This document shows positions 16,499-24,432 of a stretch of 64,000 nucleotides of DNA, in pieces. The DNA comes from JBBQXH01 sp963710975. Its GTDB lineage: Bacteria > Actinomycetota > Thermoleophilia > Gaiellales > Gaiellaceae. Both the position numbers and the translations under genes were made by a program. The notes under the pieces were generated by a model. The model searched no databases. It saw nothing but the letters and a program-made list of their open reading frames with translations, and was not told where the DNA came from. The stretch lies in assembly GCA_963710975.1 (NCBI GenBank), contig CAVQCG010000001.1:372001-436000 (forward strand), given 5' to 3'. Position 1 is the stretch's first letter. Each line of letters opens with the position of its first letter.

Positions 16499-17713
16499 CT
16501 AAGCCAGGTCGAGAACCCGCTTGATACTCCGTACGGCCTGGCCGATCCGGTGCTCGTTCTCGACGAGGGCGAAGCGGACGAAGCCGTCACCGCCGGGGCC
16601 GAAGCCGACACCCGGACTCACGGCGACCTTCGCCTCGCGCGTCAACATGGTCGCGAAGTCGAGCGAGCCGCCTGCCGCAAACACCTCGGGGATCGGCGCC
16701 CAGACGAACATCGTCGCGCGTGGCTTCGGGAACTCCCACCCGACGCGGGCGAGGCCGTCGCAGAGCGCGTCGCGACGCGAACAGTAGATGTCTCGGACGA
16801 CCTCCGGATAGTCCGGGTTCTCGTTCATTGCGATGATCGAGGCGATCTGAATCGGCTGAAACGTCCCGTAGTCGAGATACGACTTGAGCCGTGCCAGCGC
16901 CTGCACCACCTTCGCGTTCCCGAGCAGGAAACCGACGCGCCAGCCGGCCATCGAGAACGACTTCGTCAGCGTGTACAGCTCGACGGCCACCTCATCAGCG
17001 CCTTCGACCTGGAGAATCGACGGCGGGTCGTAGCCGTCGAAGCCGAGATCCGCGTATGCGAAGTCGTGGACGAGCAGGACATCGTTCTCCCGCGCGAAGT
17101 CGACTGCCCGTTGCATGAACTCGAGATCGACGGTCGCAGTCGTCGGATTGTGCGGAAAGGAGATGATGATCACGCGCGGGCGTGGCCACGAGCGCTCGAA
17201 GGTCTCGACGATGTTGCCGAACAGGTTTTCCTCCGGGCCCATGGGTACCCGAGCCACGTCGGCGCCGGCGAGCACCGGCGCGTAGATGTGGATCGGGTAG
17301 CTCGGGCTCGGAACGACGGCGGAGTCACCGGGCTGGAGCAGTACCCACATGAGGTGCGAGAGCCCCTCTTTAGCTCCAATCGTCGTAATCGCCTGCGTCT
17401 CGGGGTCGAGCGCGACGCCGAACTTGCGGTCGTAGAGATCGCAGATCGCCTGCCGCAGCTTCGGGATCCCCCGACTCGACGAGTACCGATGGTTCCGCGA
17501 CTTCTGCGCCGCTTCGCAGAGCTTGTCGACGACGTCTGGGGGAGACGGAATATCCGGGTTCCCGAAGCCGAGATCGATCACGTCCTCGCCGGCCCGGCGC
17601 AGCTCGACCTTGAGCTGATCCATGACCGCGAAGACGTACGGCGGCAGCCCGCCGATCCGCCGAAACTCGAGTCCGAAGTCGGTAGCCAGATCCGGGCGTC
17701 GTGTCGCACTCAC
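16499..17713 (-). CDS. alaC: alanine-type aminotransferase AlaC
   Basis: A fold-type I PLP aminotransferase of 404 residues. It has LPPYVF near the N-terminus, SSSRGIPKLR, IGAKEGLSHLM, PSPSYPIHIY and the Schiff-base lysine in TLTKSFSMAGWR, an array that closely follows E. coli AlaC (glutamate-pyruvate aminotransferase). It interconverts pyruvate/glutamate with alanine/2-oxoglutarate. GTG 17713 has TAGCAT 6 nt upstream, so it is probably leaderless. Confidence 0.88.
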   Translation of the reverse strand: MSATRRPDLATDFGLEFRRIGGLPPYVFAVMDQLKVELRRAGEDVIDLGFGNPDIPSPPDVVDKLCEAAQKSRNHRYSSSRGIPKLRQAICDLYDRKFGVALDPETQAITTIGAKEGLSHLMWVLLQPGDSAVVPSPSYPIHIYAPVLAGADVARVPMGPEENLFGNIVETFERSWPRPRVIIISFPHNPTTATVDLEFMQRAVDFARENDVLLVHDFAYADLGFDGYDPPSILQVEGADEVAVELYTLTKSFSMAGWRVGFLLGNAKVVQALARLKSYLDYGTFQPIQIASIIAMNENPDYPEVVRDIYCSRRDALCDGLARVGWEFPKPRATMFVWAPIPEVFAAGGSLDFATMLTREAKVAVSPGVGFGPGGDGFVRFALVENEHRIGQAVRSIKRVLDLA

Positions 17714-17763
17714 CCGGCCATGCTAGCCAGCGGGCTGGGACGGCATCGCTACGATGCCAAGCC

Positions 17764-18228
17764 GTGCGGTTCAAACTTGTGCTCTTCATCACGATTATCC
17801 TCGCCGCCCTTGCGTTCGCACCTGTCGCGGGTGCCGTCAAGGCGAAGACGATCGACCGCGTCCTTCGCGGGTTCGAGTCTCCTCTTGCAGGTCACGGGAG
17901 GGCCTTCGTCGAGGAGGGGAGGAAGAACGGCATCCATCCCCTCTTCCTCCTCGCGATCACTGGCTTCGAGTCGACCCTTGGCCGTGCCGATACGTGCGGC
18001 CGCAAGAACCCATTCGGGTGGGGCCCCTGCAACGATTTCAAGACCTGGGATGCGGCGATCCGAGCGGTCGCGGCAGGACTCCGGCGCGGATATGTCGAGG
18101 ACGGGCTCGACGGCCCGTGGGAGATCGGCGAGCGCTACTGCGGCTGCCCGAGCTGGAAGAAGGGCATCACGCGCTGGTGGAAGGAGTTCGCCGACCCGCC
18201 CGTGCGCGCGACGTGGCCAGGCGCGTAG
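17764..18228 (+). CDS. secreted lysozyme/glucosaminidase-like protein
   Basis: 154 residues from GTG 17764, with a TACGAT box 8 nt upstream. An N-terminal hydrophobic signal (residues 4-22) ends in an AGA-type site. The mature part has HPLFLLAITGFESTLGR, where the Glu matches the catalytic Glu of glucosaminidase (GH73-like) and transglycosylase folds, followed by NPFGWGPC and further cysteines that could form disulfides. It probably cleaves or binds peptidoglycan outside the cell. Its last codons run into repeat array 3. Confidence 0.65.
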   Translation: MRFKLVLFITIILAALAFAPVAGAVKAKTIDRVLRGFESPLAGHGRAFVEEGRKNGIHPLFLLAITGFESTLGRADTCGRKNPFGWGPCNDFKTWDAAIRAVAAGLRRGYVEDGLDGPWEIGERYCGCPSWKKGITRWWKEFADPPVRATWPGA

Positions 18229-18660
18229 CGCCGCGCAGCGGACGGCAAAGCCGGCCGCGAAGCAGAGGCGCCGAAGGCGCCGGTCACCAGCGCGAAGCAA
18301 GCCCGCCAAGGCGTGCGCGCAACGGACGGGGAAAGCCGGCCGCGAAGCAGAGGCGCCGAAGGCGCCGGTCGACCAACGAGGATACGGCCGCTACCGCGGC
18401 CTGAACTTCGCGGCCTGGCGCCCTCCGGGCGCGTCCGCTGCGCGAGCCGCTACCGCGGCTCTTGCCGAATACGACCGTCGCGGCCGGCTTACCCCGTCCG
18501 TGAACGGCGCCTCCGGCGCCTCCACTTCGCGGCCTGGCGCCCTTCGGGCGCGTCCGCTGCGCGAGCCGCTACCGCGGCTCTTGCCGGATACGGCGCCTCC
18601 GGCGCCTGGACGTCGCGGCCGGCTAACGCCGTCCGCTGTGCGGCCCGCCGAAGGCGGGCC
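18229..18660. repeat. modular hairpin repeat array 3
   Basis: This fills the whole 432-bp gap between a lysozyme-like gene and guaA, which converge. The left part (18231-18370) holds two units in one orientation, offset 85 bp. The right part (about 18380-18660) holds three full units and a short one in the opposite orientation. Stems differ between units (GGCGCC, GGCCGC, GCGCCC, GAGCCGC, GGCCCGCC) while linkers ACTTCGCGGCC and GTCCGCTGCGC stay constant. The last hairpin (GGCCCGCC-GAA-GGCGGGCC, 18642-18660) touches the guaA stop codon. Confidence 0.9.
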
Positions 18661-20241
18661 TTACTCCCACTCGATGGTGGCGGGCGGCTTCGAGGAGATG
18701 TCGAGCACGACGCGGTTCACCTCGGGAATCTCGTTGATGATGCGCGAGGAGACGGTCTCGAGCAGGTCGTAGGGCAGCCGCGCCCAGTCGGCGGTCATCG
18801 CGTCCTCCGAGGTGACCGCACGGATCACGATCGGGTACGCGTAGGTGCGAGAGTCGCCCTGCACACCGACCGAGCGAATCGCCGGGAGCACGCAGAAGCT
18901 CTGCCAGAGCTCACGGTAGAGACCGGCCCGGCGCACCTCCTCCTGGAGGATCGCATCCGCCTCGCGAACGATGTCCAGCCGCTCACGCGTCACGTCGCCG
19001 ATGATCCTGATCGCAAGCCCAGGCCCCGGGAACGGCTGGCGCCAGACCATTGCCTCGGGCAGGCCGAGCTCTTCTCCGACCCGACGGACCTCGTCCTTGA
19101 AGAGCATCCGCAACGGTTCGACGAGCTCGAAATCGACGTCCTCCGGGAGTCCACCAACGTTGTGGTGGGACTTGATCGTCTCGGCGACGCCCTCGCTCCC
19201 GCCGGACTCGATCACGTCCGAGTAGAGGGTCCCCTGCACGAGATAGGGAACGTCGCCGAGGCGGCGCGCCTCCTCTTCGAAGACGCGGATGAACTCCTCG
19301 CCGATGATCTTCCGCTTCTGCTCGGGGTCGTCGACCCCAGCGAGCTGAGTAAGGAAGCGCTCCTCGGCCTCGACATGGACGAGCGGGACGTGGAAGTGGC
19401 GCTCGAACGTCTCGACGACCTGGCGAGCCTCCTCCTTGCGCAGGAGGCCGTGGTCGACGAAGACGCAGGTGAGTTGGTCGCCGACCGCCTTGTGCACGAG
19501 CAGCGCGGCGACAGCCGAGTCGACGCCGCCCGACAGCGCACAGAGCACGCGCGCACGACCGACCTGCGCGCGAATCCGCTCCACCTCGACCTCGATGACC
19601 GACGCGGGCGTCCAGAGTGGCGGGGCATCGGCGACGTCGTAGAGGAAGTTCTTGAGAATCTCGGTTCCGTGGCTCGTGTGCAGGACTTCCGGGTGAAACT
19701 GCACGCCGTAGATGCCGTGCTGTTCGTCCTCGAACGCAGCGATCGGCGTCGACGTCGACCCGGCGGTCACCCGCGCGCCTGGCGGCGCTGCGGTGACGGA
19801 GTCACGATGACTCATCCACGACACTTGCCCGGGCGGAAGGCCTGCAAAGAGCCTGCTCTCTGCTTCGGCCCGGAGGTCGGTTCGGCCGAACTCCGACACT
19901 CCCGTCCGCTCGACGCGACCTCCGAGCTCCTGGGCCATCAGCTGCATGCCGTAGCAGATGCCCAGAATTGGAACGCCGGCCGAGAAGATGCCCGGATCGA
20001 CGACGGGCGCGCCCTCTGCGTACACGGATGCCGGCCCACCGGATAGGACGACCGCACGGGCGTGACGGCGGGCGACCTCATCAGGGCCGATCGTCGCGGG
20101 CACGAGCTCCGAATACACGCGGCACTCACGAATCCGGCGCGCGATCAGTTGAGCGTACTGGCCCCCGAGATCGACGACGAGGACCGGCCGCTCCTCCGGC
20201 TCCGAGTCACGTACCGGCAACGGGACGACCTCGGCGCTCAC
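18661..20241 (-). CDS. guaA: GMP synthase (glutamine-hydrolysing)
   Basis: 526 residues, full length. The N-terminal class I amidotransferase has the nucleophile Cys96 in GICYGMQ and the His-x-Glu in GVQFHPEV. The ATP pyrophosphatase domain has the PP-loop SGGVDS, and the C-terminal dimerisation domain ends in KPPATIEWE. It converts XMP to GMP. GTG start at 20241; guaB lies 52 bp upstream on the same strand, so the two form a guaBA unit. Confidence 0.97.
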   Translation of the reverse strand: MSAEVVPLPVRDSEPEERPVLVVDLGGQYAQLIARRIRECRVYSELVPATIGPDEVARRHARAVVLSGGPASVYAEGAPVVDPGIFSAGVPILGICYGMQLMAQELGGRVERTGVSEFGRTDLRAEAESRLFAGLPPGQVSWMSHRDSVTAAPPGARVTAGSTSTPIAAFEDEQHGIYGVQFHPEVLHTSHGTEILKNFLYDVADAPPLWTPASVIEVEVERIRAQVGRARVLCALSGGVDSAVAALLVHKAVGDQLTCVFVDHGLLRKEEARQVVETFERHFHVPLVHVEAEERFLTQLAGVDDPEQKRKIIGEEFIRVFEEEARRLGDVPYLVQGTLYSDVIESGGSEGVAETIKSHHNVGGLPEDVDFELVEPLRMLFKDEVRRVGEELGLPEAMVWRQPFPGPGLAIRIIGDVTRERLDIVREADAILQEEVRRAGLYRELWQSFCVLPAIRSVGVQGDSRTYAYPIVIRAVTSEDAMTADWARLPYDLLETVSSRIINEIPEVNRVVLDISSKPPATIEWE

Positions 20242-20293
20242 GCGCGCCCCTCGCCGAGGAACGCTCGGGCGTCGTGGGTTGGCGCGAAACCGC

Positions 20294-21811
20294 TCACGGG
20301 CCGAGACGGTAGTTCGGAGACTCCTTCGTCATCGAGACATGGTGCGGATGGCTCTCTCGCAGACCCGCCGCGGACATGCGGACGAATCGGGTCTGGGTGC
20401 GCATCTCGTCGATCGTTCCCGTGCCGCAGTAACCCATGGCCTGCCTGAGGCCGCCGACGAGCTGGTAGATGATGTTGGTGACGGTCCCCTTGTAGGGAAC
20501 GCGCCCCTCGATTCCCTCGGGCACGAGCTTCGCGACCTGGTCGCGCTCGGCCTGGAAATACCGGTCCTTCGAGTACGAGCGGGCTTTCATCGCGCCGATC
20601 GAGCCCATCCCGCGATACTCCTTTACGCGCTCGCCCTGGTAGAGGACGACGTCGCCCGGACTCTCGTCGGTACCGGCGAGCAGACTGCCGAGCATGACCG
20701 AGTCTGCCCCGGCCGCGACCGCCTTCGCCACGTCTCCCGAGAACTGGATGCCGCCGTCGGCGATCACGGGGATGCCGTAGGGGGCAGCCGCCCGGGCGCA
20801 GTCGTAGACCGCCGTGACCTGGGGCACTCCCACCCCTGCCACGACCCGGGTCGTGCAGATCGAGCCAGGTCCGATGCCGATCTTCACCGCGTCTGCTCCG
20901 GCCTCCGCAAGCGCCTCGGTTGCCTCCGCTGTGGCGATGTTGCCGGCAATGACCTGCACGTCGAACCGCTGCTTGAGCCGCCGCACCGTCTCGGCGACGC
21001 CGCGCGAATGGCCGTGCGAGGTGTCGACGACCAGGGCGTCGACCGCCTCCTCGACGAGCGCTGCGGCGCGCTCGAGCGCATCCTGACCGACGCCGACGGC
21101 GGCGGCGACCCTGAGACGCCCTTGTTCGTCCTTCGTCGCAAGGGGGTACTGGATCTTCTTCTGGATGTCCTTGACGGTGATCAGGCCCTTCAAGAAACCG
21201 CCTCCGTCGACAACCGGGAGCTTCTCGATCTTGTGACGATGCAGCACCGCCCTCGCGTCGTCGAGCGTCGTCCCGACCGGCACGGTGACGAGCCCCTCGC
21301 TCGTCATCAGGTTCGCGATCGGCTGCTGGGTGTCGTTCTCGAAGCGAAGATCGCGGTTCGTCAGGATCCCGACCAGCTTGCCCAGCTCGTCGGTGATCGG
21401 GACGCCGGAGATGTGGTACGTCTCCATCAGGTGAAGCGCGTCGGCGACCAGATCGTGCGGATGAAGCGTCACCGGCTCGACGATCATCCCTGACTCGGAT
21501 CGCTTGACCTTGTCGACCTCGGCGACTTGCTCCTCGATCGAGAGGTTGCGGTGGATGACCCCGATCCCGCCCTCGCGAGCGAGGGCGATCGCCATCCGCG
21601 CCTCCGTCACGGTGTCCATCGCGGCGGAGGAAATCGGGATGGAAAGCTCGATCGAGCGCGTGAAGCGCGTGCGCGTCGACACCTCGTCCGGAAGCACGTC
21701 CGACTCGGCTGGAACGAGCAAGACGTCGTCGAACGTGATGCCTTCCTTCGAGAACTTCTGCTCGAGCTCGAGCAGCCGGCCCACGTCCTCGGGTCTCATC
21801 TCGACGCTCAC
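20294..21811 (-). CDS. guaB: inosine-5'-monophosphate dehydrogenase
   Basis: Oxidises IMP to XMP. GTG 21811 is preferred because an AGGGGG ribosome site lies about 7 nt upstream and 505 aa fits the family; ATG 21799 is an alternative. The frame extends to a TTG at 21898 near a TAGGAT -10 box, which more likely marks the promoter of an ~85-nt leader. The barrel opens with GITFDDVLL, two CBS domains follow at roughly residues 95-215, and the catalytic Cys is in GPGSICTTR. The mobile-flap arginine region and the C-terminal YQLVGGLRQAMGYCG are present. Confidence 0.95.
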   Translation of the reverse strand: MSVEMRPEDVGRLLELEQKFSKEGITFDDVLLVPAESDVLPDEVSTRTRFTRSIELSIPISSAAMDTVTEARMAIALAREGGIGVIHRNLSIEEQVAEVDKVKRSESGMIVEPVTLHPHDLVADALHLMETYHISGVPITDELGKLVGILTNRDLRFENDTQQPIANLMTSEGLVTVPVGTTLDDARAVLHRHKIEKLPVVDGGGFLKGLITVKDIQKKIQYPLATKDEQGRLRVAAAVGVGQDALERAAALVEEAVDALVVDTSHGHSRGVAETVRRLKQRFDVQVIAGNIATAEATEALAEAGADAVKIGIGPGSICTTRVVAGVGVPQVTAVYDCARAAAPYGIPVIADGGIQFSGDVAKAVAAGADSVMLGSLLAGTDESPGDVVLYQGERVKEYRGMGSIGAMKARSYSKDRYFQAERDQVAKLVPEGIEGRVPYKGTVTNIIYQLVGGLRQAMGYCGTGTIDEMRTQTRFVRMSAAGLRESHPHHVSMTKESPNYRLGP

Positions 21812-21953
21812 GCCGCCCCCTGAATGCACGAAACCCAGGCGCACTGGTGCTGCCTGGGCTCGGATGACCTCGACTCGAACGGTGCTCTCAACGTCCAATG
21901 CATCCTATCAGCCGCTCCCGCTGCCTCAGGACGCTCCCGCCGCACGGCGTCTG

Positions 21954-22910
21954 TCACTCGCCTCCGACCGGCTCGAACTCCCGCACGTTGACGAGCGCTG
22001 CGAGCCGATTGACCTCGCGAACGTCGAACCGTCCTGCCCCAGCCTCGAGCACGGAGGCCGCACCCGTCGCGACAGCGGCGCGGAGCGCCTCGTCGAACGT
22101 CTTCCCGGACACCCTCGCCGCGAGGAAGCCTGCGAGGAGCACGTCACCGGAGCCGATCTTCGAAATCGGCTCGAGCTGTGGCGCGGTCGCCTCCAGACGA
22201 TGCTCCGTCCGATCCTCCCGTACGAGCGCGTAGCAGCCGCCCGCATGCGTGAGCAGGACGTTCCGCGCGCCGAGATCGGCGATCTCGTCCAGCGCGACCG
22301 CCATGTCCTCGTCGCCGGAGAACTCATGCCCGACCAGCTGCTCGGCTTCACGCACGTTCGGGGAGACCAGCGCGGGCTCCGCCTCCACCCCGAGGCGGAG
22401 CGGCTCACCTTCCGAGTCGAGGACGGTCGGGACACCGCGACGGTTCGCCTCCCGGATCACCTCGAAGTAGAAGTCGTCCCCGACACCGCGCGGGAGCGAT
22501 CCCGAAAGGACGATGAACTCCGCTCCCCGGGTCAGGTAGGCCAGCTTGTCGCGGAGGATCGCAAGCTCGTGCTCCTCGACCTCCGGGCCCCACTCGTTGA
22601 TCTCCGTGTAGACATTCGAGGTTGGATCGACGACGGCCGTCGACGTGCGGGACTCCCCGCGAATGCGGACGAAGTCGTTGAGCAACCCTTCGGTCGTGAG
22701 CCGCTCGATGAGCTGTACGCCCGTCCGCCCACCTGCCAGGCCGGCGCACACGACCGGGACGCCCAGCCGCCTCAGTGCGCGTGCAACGTTGATTCCCTTT
22801 CCCCCGGCGCTCGAGAGCGCGGAGCTGGCCCGGTGCCGGTGCCCGAGCTGGAAGTTCGGGACGAGGAGGGTCCGGTCGATGGCCGCGTTGAGCGTGACGG
22901 TGACGATCAT
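21954..22910 (-). CDS. PfkB-family sugar kinase, 1-phosphofructokinase type
   Basis: 318 residues of the ribokinase/PfkB fold. The N-terminal VTLNAAIDRT is typical of the hexose-phosphate branch (FruK/LacC/PfkB), with SSAGGKGINVARAL and the C-terminal catalytic GSGDVLLAGF (Asp as base). Substrate may be fructose-1-phosphate, tagatose-6-phosphate or fructose-6-phosphate; no PTS genes are near to decide. Its ATG overlaps the upstream carboxypeptidase stop by 4 bp. Confidence 0.85.
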   Translation of the reverse strand: MIVTVTLNAAIDRTLLVPNFQLGHRHRASSALSSAGGKGINVARALRRLGVPVVCAGLAGGRTGVQLIERLTTEGLLNDFVRIRGESRTSTAVVDPTSNVYTEINEWGPEVEEHELAILRDKLAYLTRGAEFIVLSGSLPRGVGDDFYFEVIREANRRGVPTVLDSEGEPLRLGVEAEPALVSPNVREAEQLVGHEFSGDEDMAVALDEIADLGARNVLLTHAGGCYALVREDRTEHRLEATAPQLEPISKIGSGDVLLAGFLAARVSGKTFDEALRAAVATGAASVLEAGAGRFDVREVNRLAALVNVREFEPVGGE

Positions 22911-24058
22911 GCAATCGCCCCGAAGATCGAGCTCACCATGTCGCCCAGATGGTCAAGCGCCCGGCCAGCGTACCAGCGAAGCCGAGCGCCCAGGCCGGGC
23001 GCTTCGATCGTCTCGGCGGCAACGAGCGGCCGGGTCACGATCAGCTTCGACCCGTCGTAGATCCGGACCTCTCCGAGCCTCTGGCCCTGCTCGACCGGAA
23101 GCTCGACCATTGCCGGTGCGACGACCCGCTCGAGGAGCGGATGCCCGACCTGCTCGACCGCGATCACCGGGGCCGTTGCGACGAGCGAGAGCTTCCGATC
23201 GCTGAACGGGACGAGTGCCTTTGCGTATGCGTGGTCCGTTCGAACGATCGGGATCTCGCGGTACTGGTCGAAGCCCCAGTCGAGCAACTCTGCCAGATCG
23301 GCGTTGCGCTGGTCACGGGAAGGCCCGCCGAGCAGCACGGCGTAGATCGTCAGGCCGTCGCGTCGCGCTGCCGCGACCTCGCTCCAGCCGGCATTGCTCG
23401 TATGCCCTGTCTTCACGCCGATGATGTCCGGGTAGGTGAAGAGGAGATCGTTTCGATTCGTGATCGCCCGTCCTGCCACGGTGGTCGATTTGATCGTCAC
23501 GAGCTTTGCGTAGAGCGGCTTGCGCATCACGACGCGGGCGAGCTTGAAGACATCTCGTGCAGACGAGTAATGGCCTGGAGCGTCCAGCCCGTCCGGCCGC
23601 TCGAAGTGGGTGTCGTCGAGTCCGAGCGCCTTTGCCCTGGCATTCATCATCGCGACGAACCGCGAGACGTCGCCCTCCCCGACGTACGACGCCAGCGTGT
23701 AGGCGGCATCGTTCGCGCTGTAGACGAGCAGCGCCGTCAGGAGCTCGCGAACGGTGAGCCGCTCGCCGGCTCGCAGGCCCAGGCTCGATTCCCCGATCGC
23801 AGTGGCCACCTTCGGAACGGTGACGACCTCGTCGGGATCGGTCCGCTCGAGCACGACGAGCGCGGTCATCATCTTCGTGATGCTCGCGATCGCACGCTCC
23901 TGACGCTGGTGCTCACCCAGGAGAACGCGCCCGGTTGCTCCGTTCCCCACGAGAACGGCGCCTGCGTTCGTGTCAGGGGGCGGCCCGGCAAGCGCTCCAG
24001 CGGCTCCCGCGAGCAGCGCTACGGCGACCGCGGCGAGAGCGGCGAGGCGGCGATGCAC
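22907..24058 (-). CDS. D-alanyl-D-alanine carboxypeptidase (PBP5-type)
   Basis: 383 residues from GTG 24058, chosen because a TAGGCT -10 box lies 7 nt upstream and the signal peptide starts here. The serine peptidase S11 motifs are complete: S59-I-T-K62, SAN at 114-116, KTG at 216-218. A C-terminal beta domain and an amphipathic-like tail follow, as in membrane-anchored PBP5. It trims peptidoglycan pentapeptides. It is the first gene of a unit leading into the PfkB-type kinase. Confidence 0.92.
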   Translation of the reverse strand: MHRRLAALAAVAVALLAGAAGALAGPPPDTNAGAVLVGNGATGRVLLGEHQRQERAIASITKMMTALVVLERTDPDEVVTVPKVATAIGESSLGLRAGERLTVRELLTALLVYSANDAAYTLASYVGEGDVSRFVAMMNARAKALGLDDTHFERPDGLDAPGHYSSARDVFKLARVVMRKPLYAKLVTIKSTTVAGRAITNRNDLLFTYPDIIGVKTGHTSNAGWSEVAAARRDGLTIYAVLLGGPSRDQRNADLAELLDWGFDQYREIPIVRTDHAYAKALVPFSDRKLSLVATAPVIAVEQVGHPLLERVVAPAMVELPVEQGQRLGEVRIYDGSKLIVTRPLVAAETIEAPGLGARLRWYAGRALDHLGDMVSSIFGAIA

Positions 24059-24065
24059 GACACCA

Positions 24066-24075
24066 AGCCTATACT
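24066..24075. promoter_or_regulatory. bidirectional promoter, overlapping -10 boxes
   Basis: TATACT (plus, 24070-24075) lies 6 nt before ATG 24082. TAGGCT (minus, 24071-24066) lies 7 nt before GTG 24058. The boxes share two bases (TA). Both genes would be leaderless. Confidence 0.55.
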
Positions 24076-24081
24076 CAGCCC

Positions 24082-24411
24082 ATGTCGCTGGTTGAGCGCA
24101 GCCAGACTCCCGCCGAGATTCGCGGAGTCGAGCGGACGCTCGAGGTGCGTGTCGGTTCGCTCGGGGGATTCGAGCTGCGTCCGACACGCCTCTTCGTCTG
24201 GAAGGGCGAGGAGCGGGAGGGCCACGAGCAGCTCGTTCCCCTCGGAGAGCGACCGGCCGGGCTCGACTACCCGAGGCGCGAGACCAACCTTCGAGCGGGC
24301 TCCGTCGAGGTGCGCACGCTCGGGAACCCGCTCATGACCCTTGCGCTCGCCGGAGTCGTCGCGCTGAAGCGCTGGGCCGATGCCCCGGACGAGACCGGCC
24401 GGGTCGGCTAG
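24082..24411 (+). CDS. uncharacterised 109-aa protein
   Basis: Not recognised. The start at ATG 24082 rests on a TATACT box 6 nt upstream; the open frame continues upstream but overlaps the divergent carboxypeptidase. The product is soluble-looking, charged, rich in Arg/Glu and beta-prone (LEVRVGSLGGFELRPTRLFVW), with one weakly hydrophobic segment near residues 79-92. Codon use matches neighbours, which supports a real gene. Confidence 0.55.
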   Translation: MSLVERSQTPAEIRGVERTLEVRVGSLGGFELRPTRLFVWKGEEREGHEQLVPLGERPAGLDYPRRETNLRAGSVEVRTLGNPLMTLALAGVVALKRWADAPDETGRVG

Positions 24412-24432
24412 AAGCTCAGACGCGTCCCGGGC

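Noticed and set aside
16550..18772. Long plus-strand ORF (about 740 codons)
   Set aside because: It is the mirror of alaC and the repeat array; composition is shadow-like and the real genes on both strands explain it.
18313..20046. Long plus-strand ORF opposite guaA
   Set aside because: Antisense of a textbook GMP synthase; no domain is visible.
23935..24081. Upstream extension of the 109-aa gene
   Set aside because: It overlaps the signal peptide region of the divergent carboxypeptidase and lacks a start signal; ATG 24082 has the -10 box.
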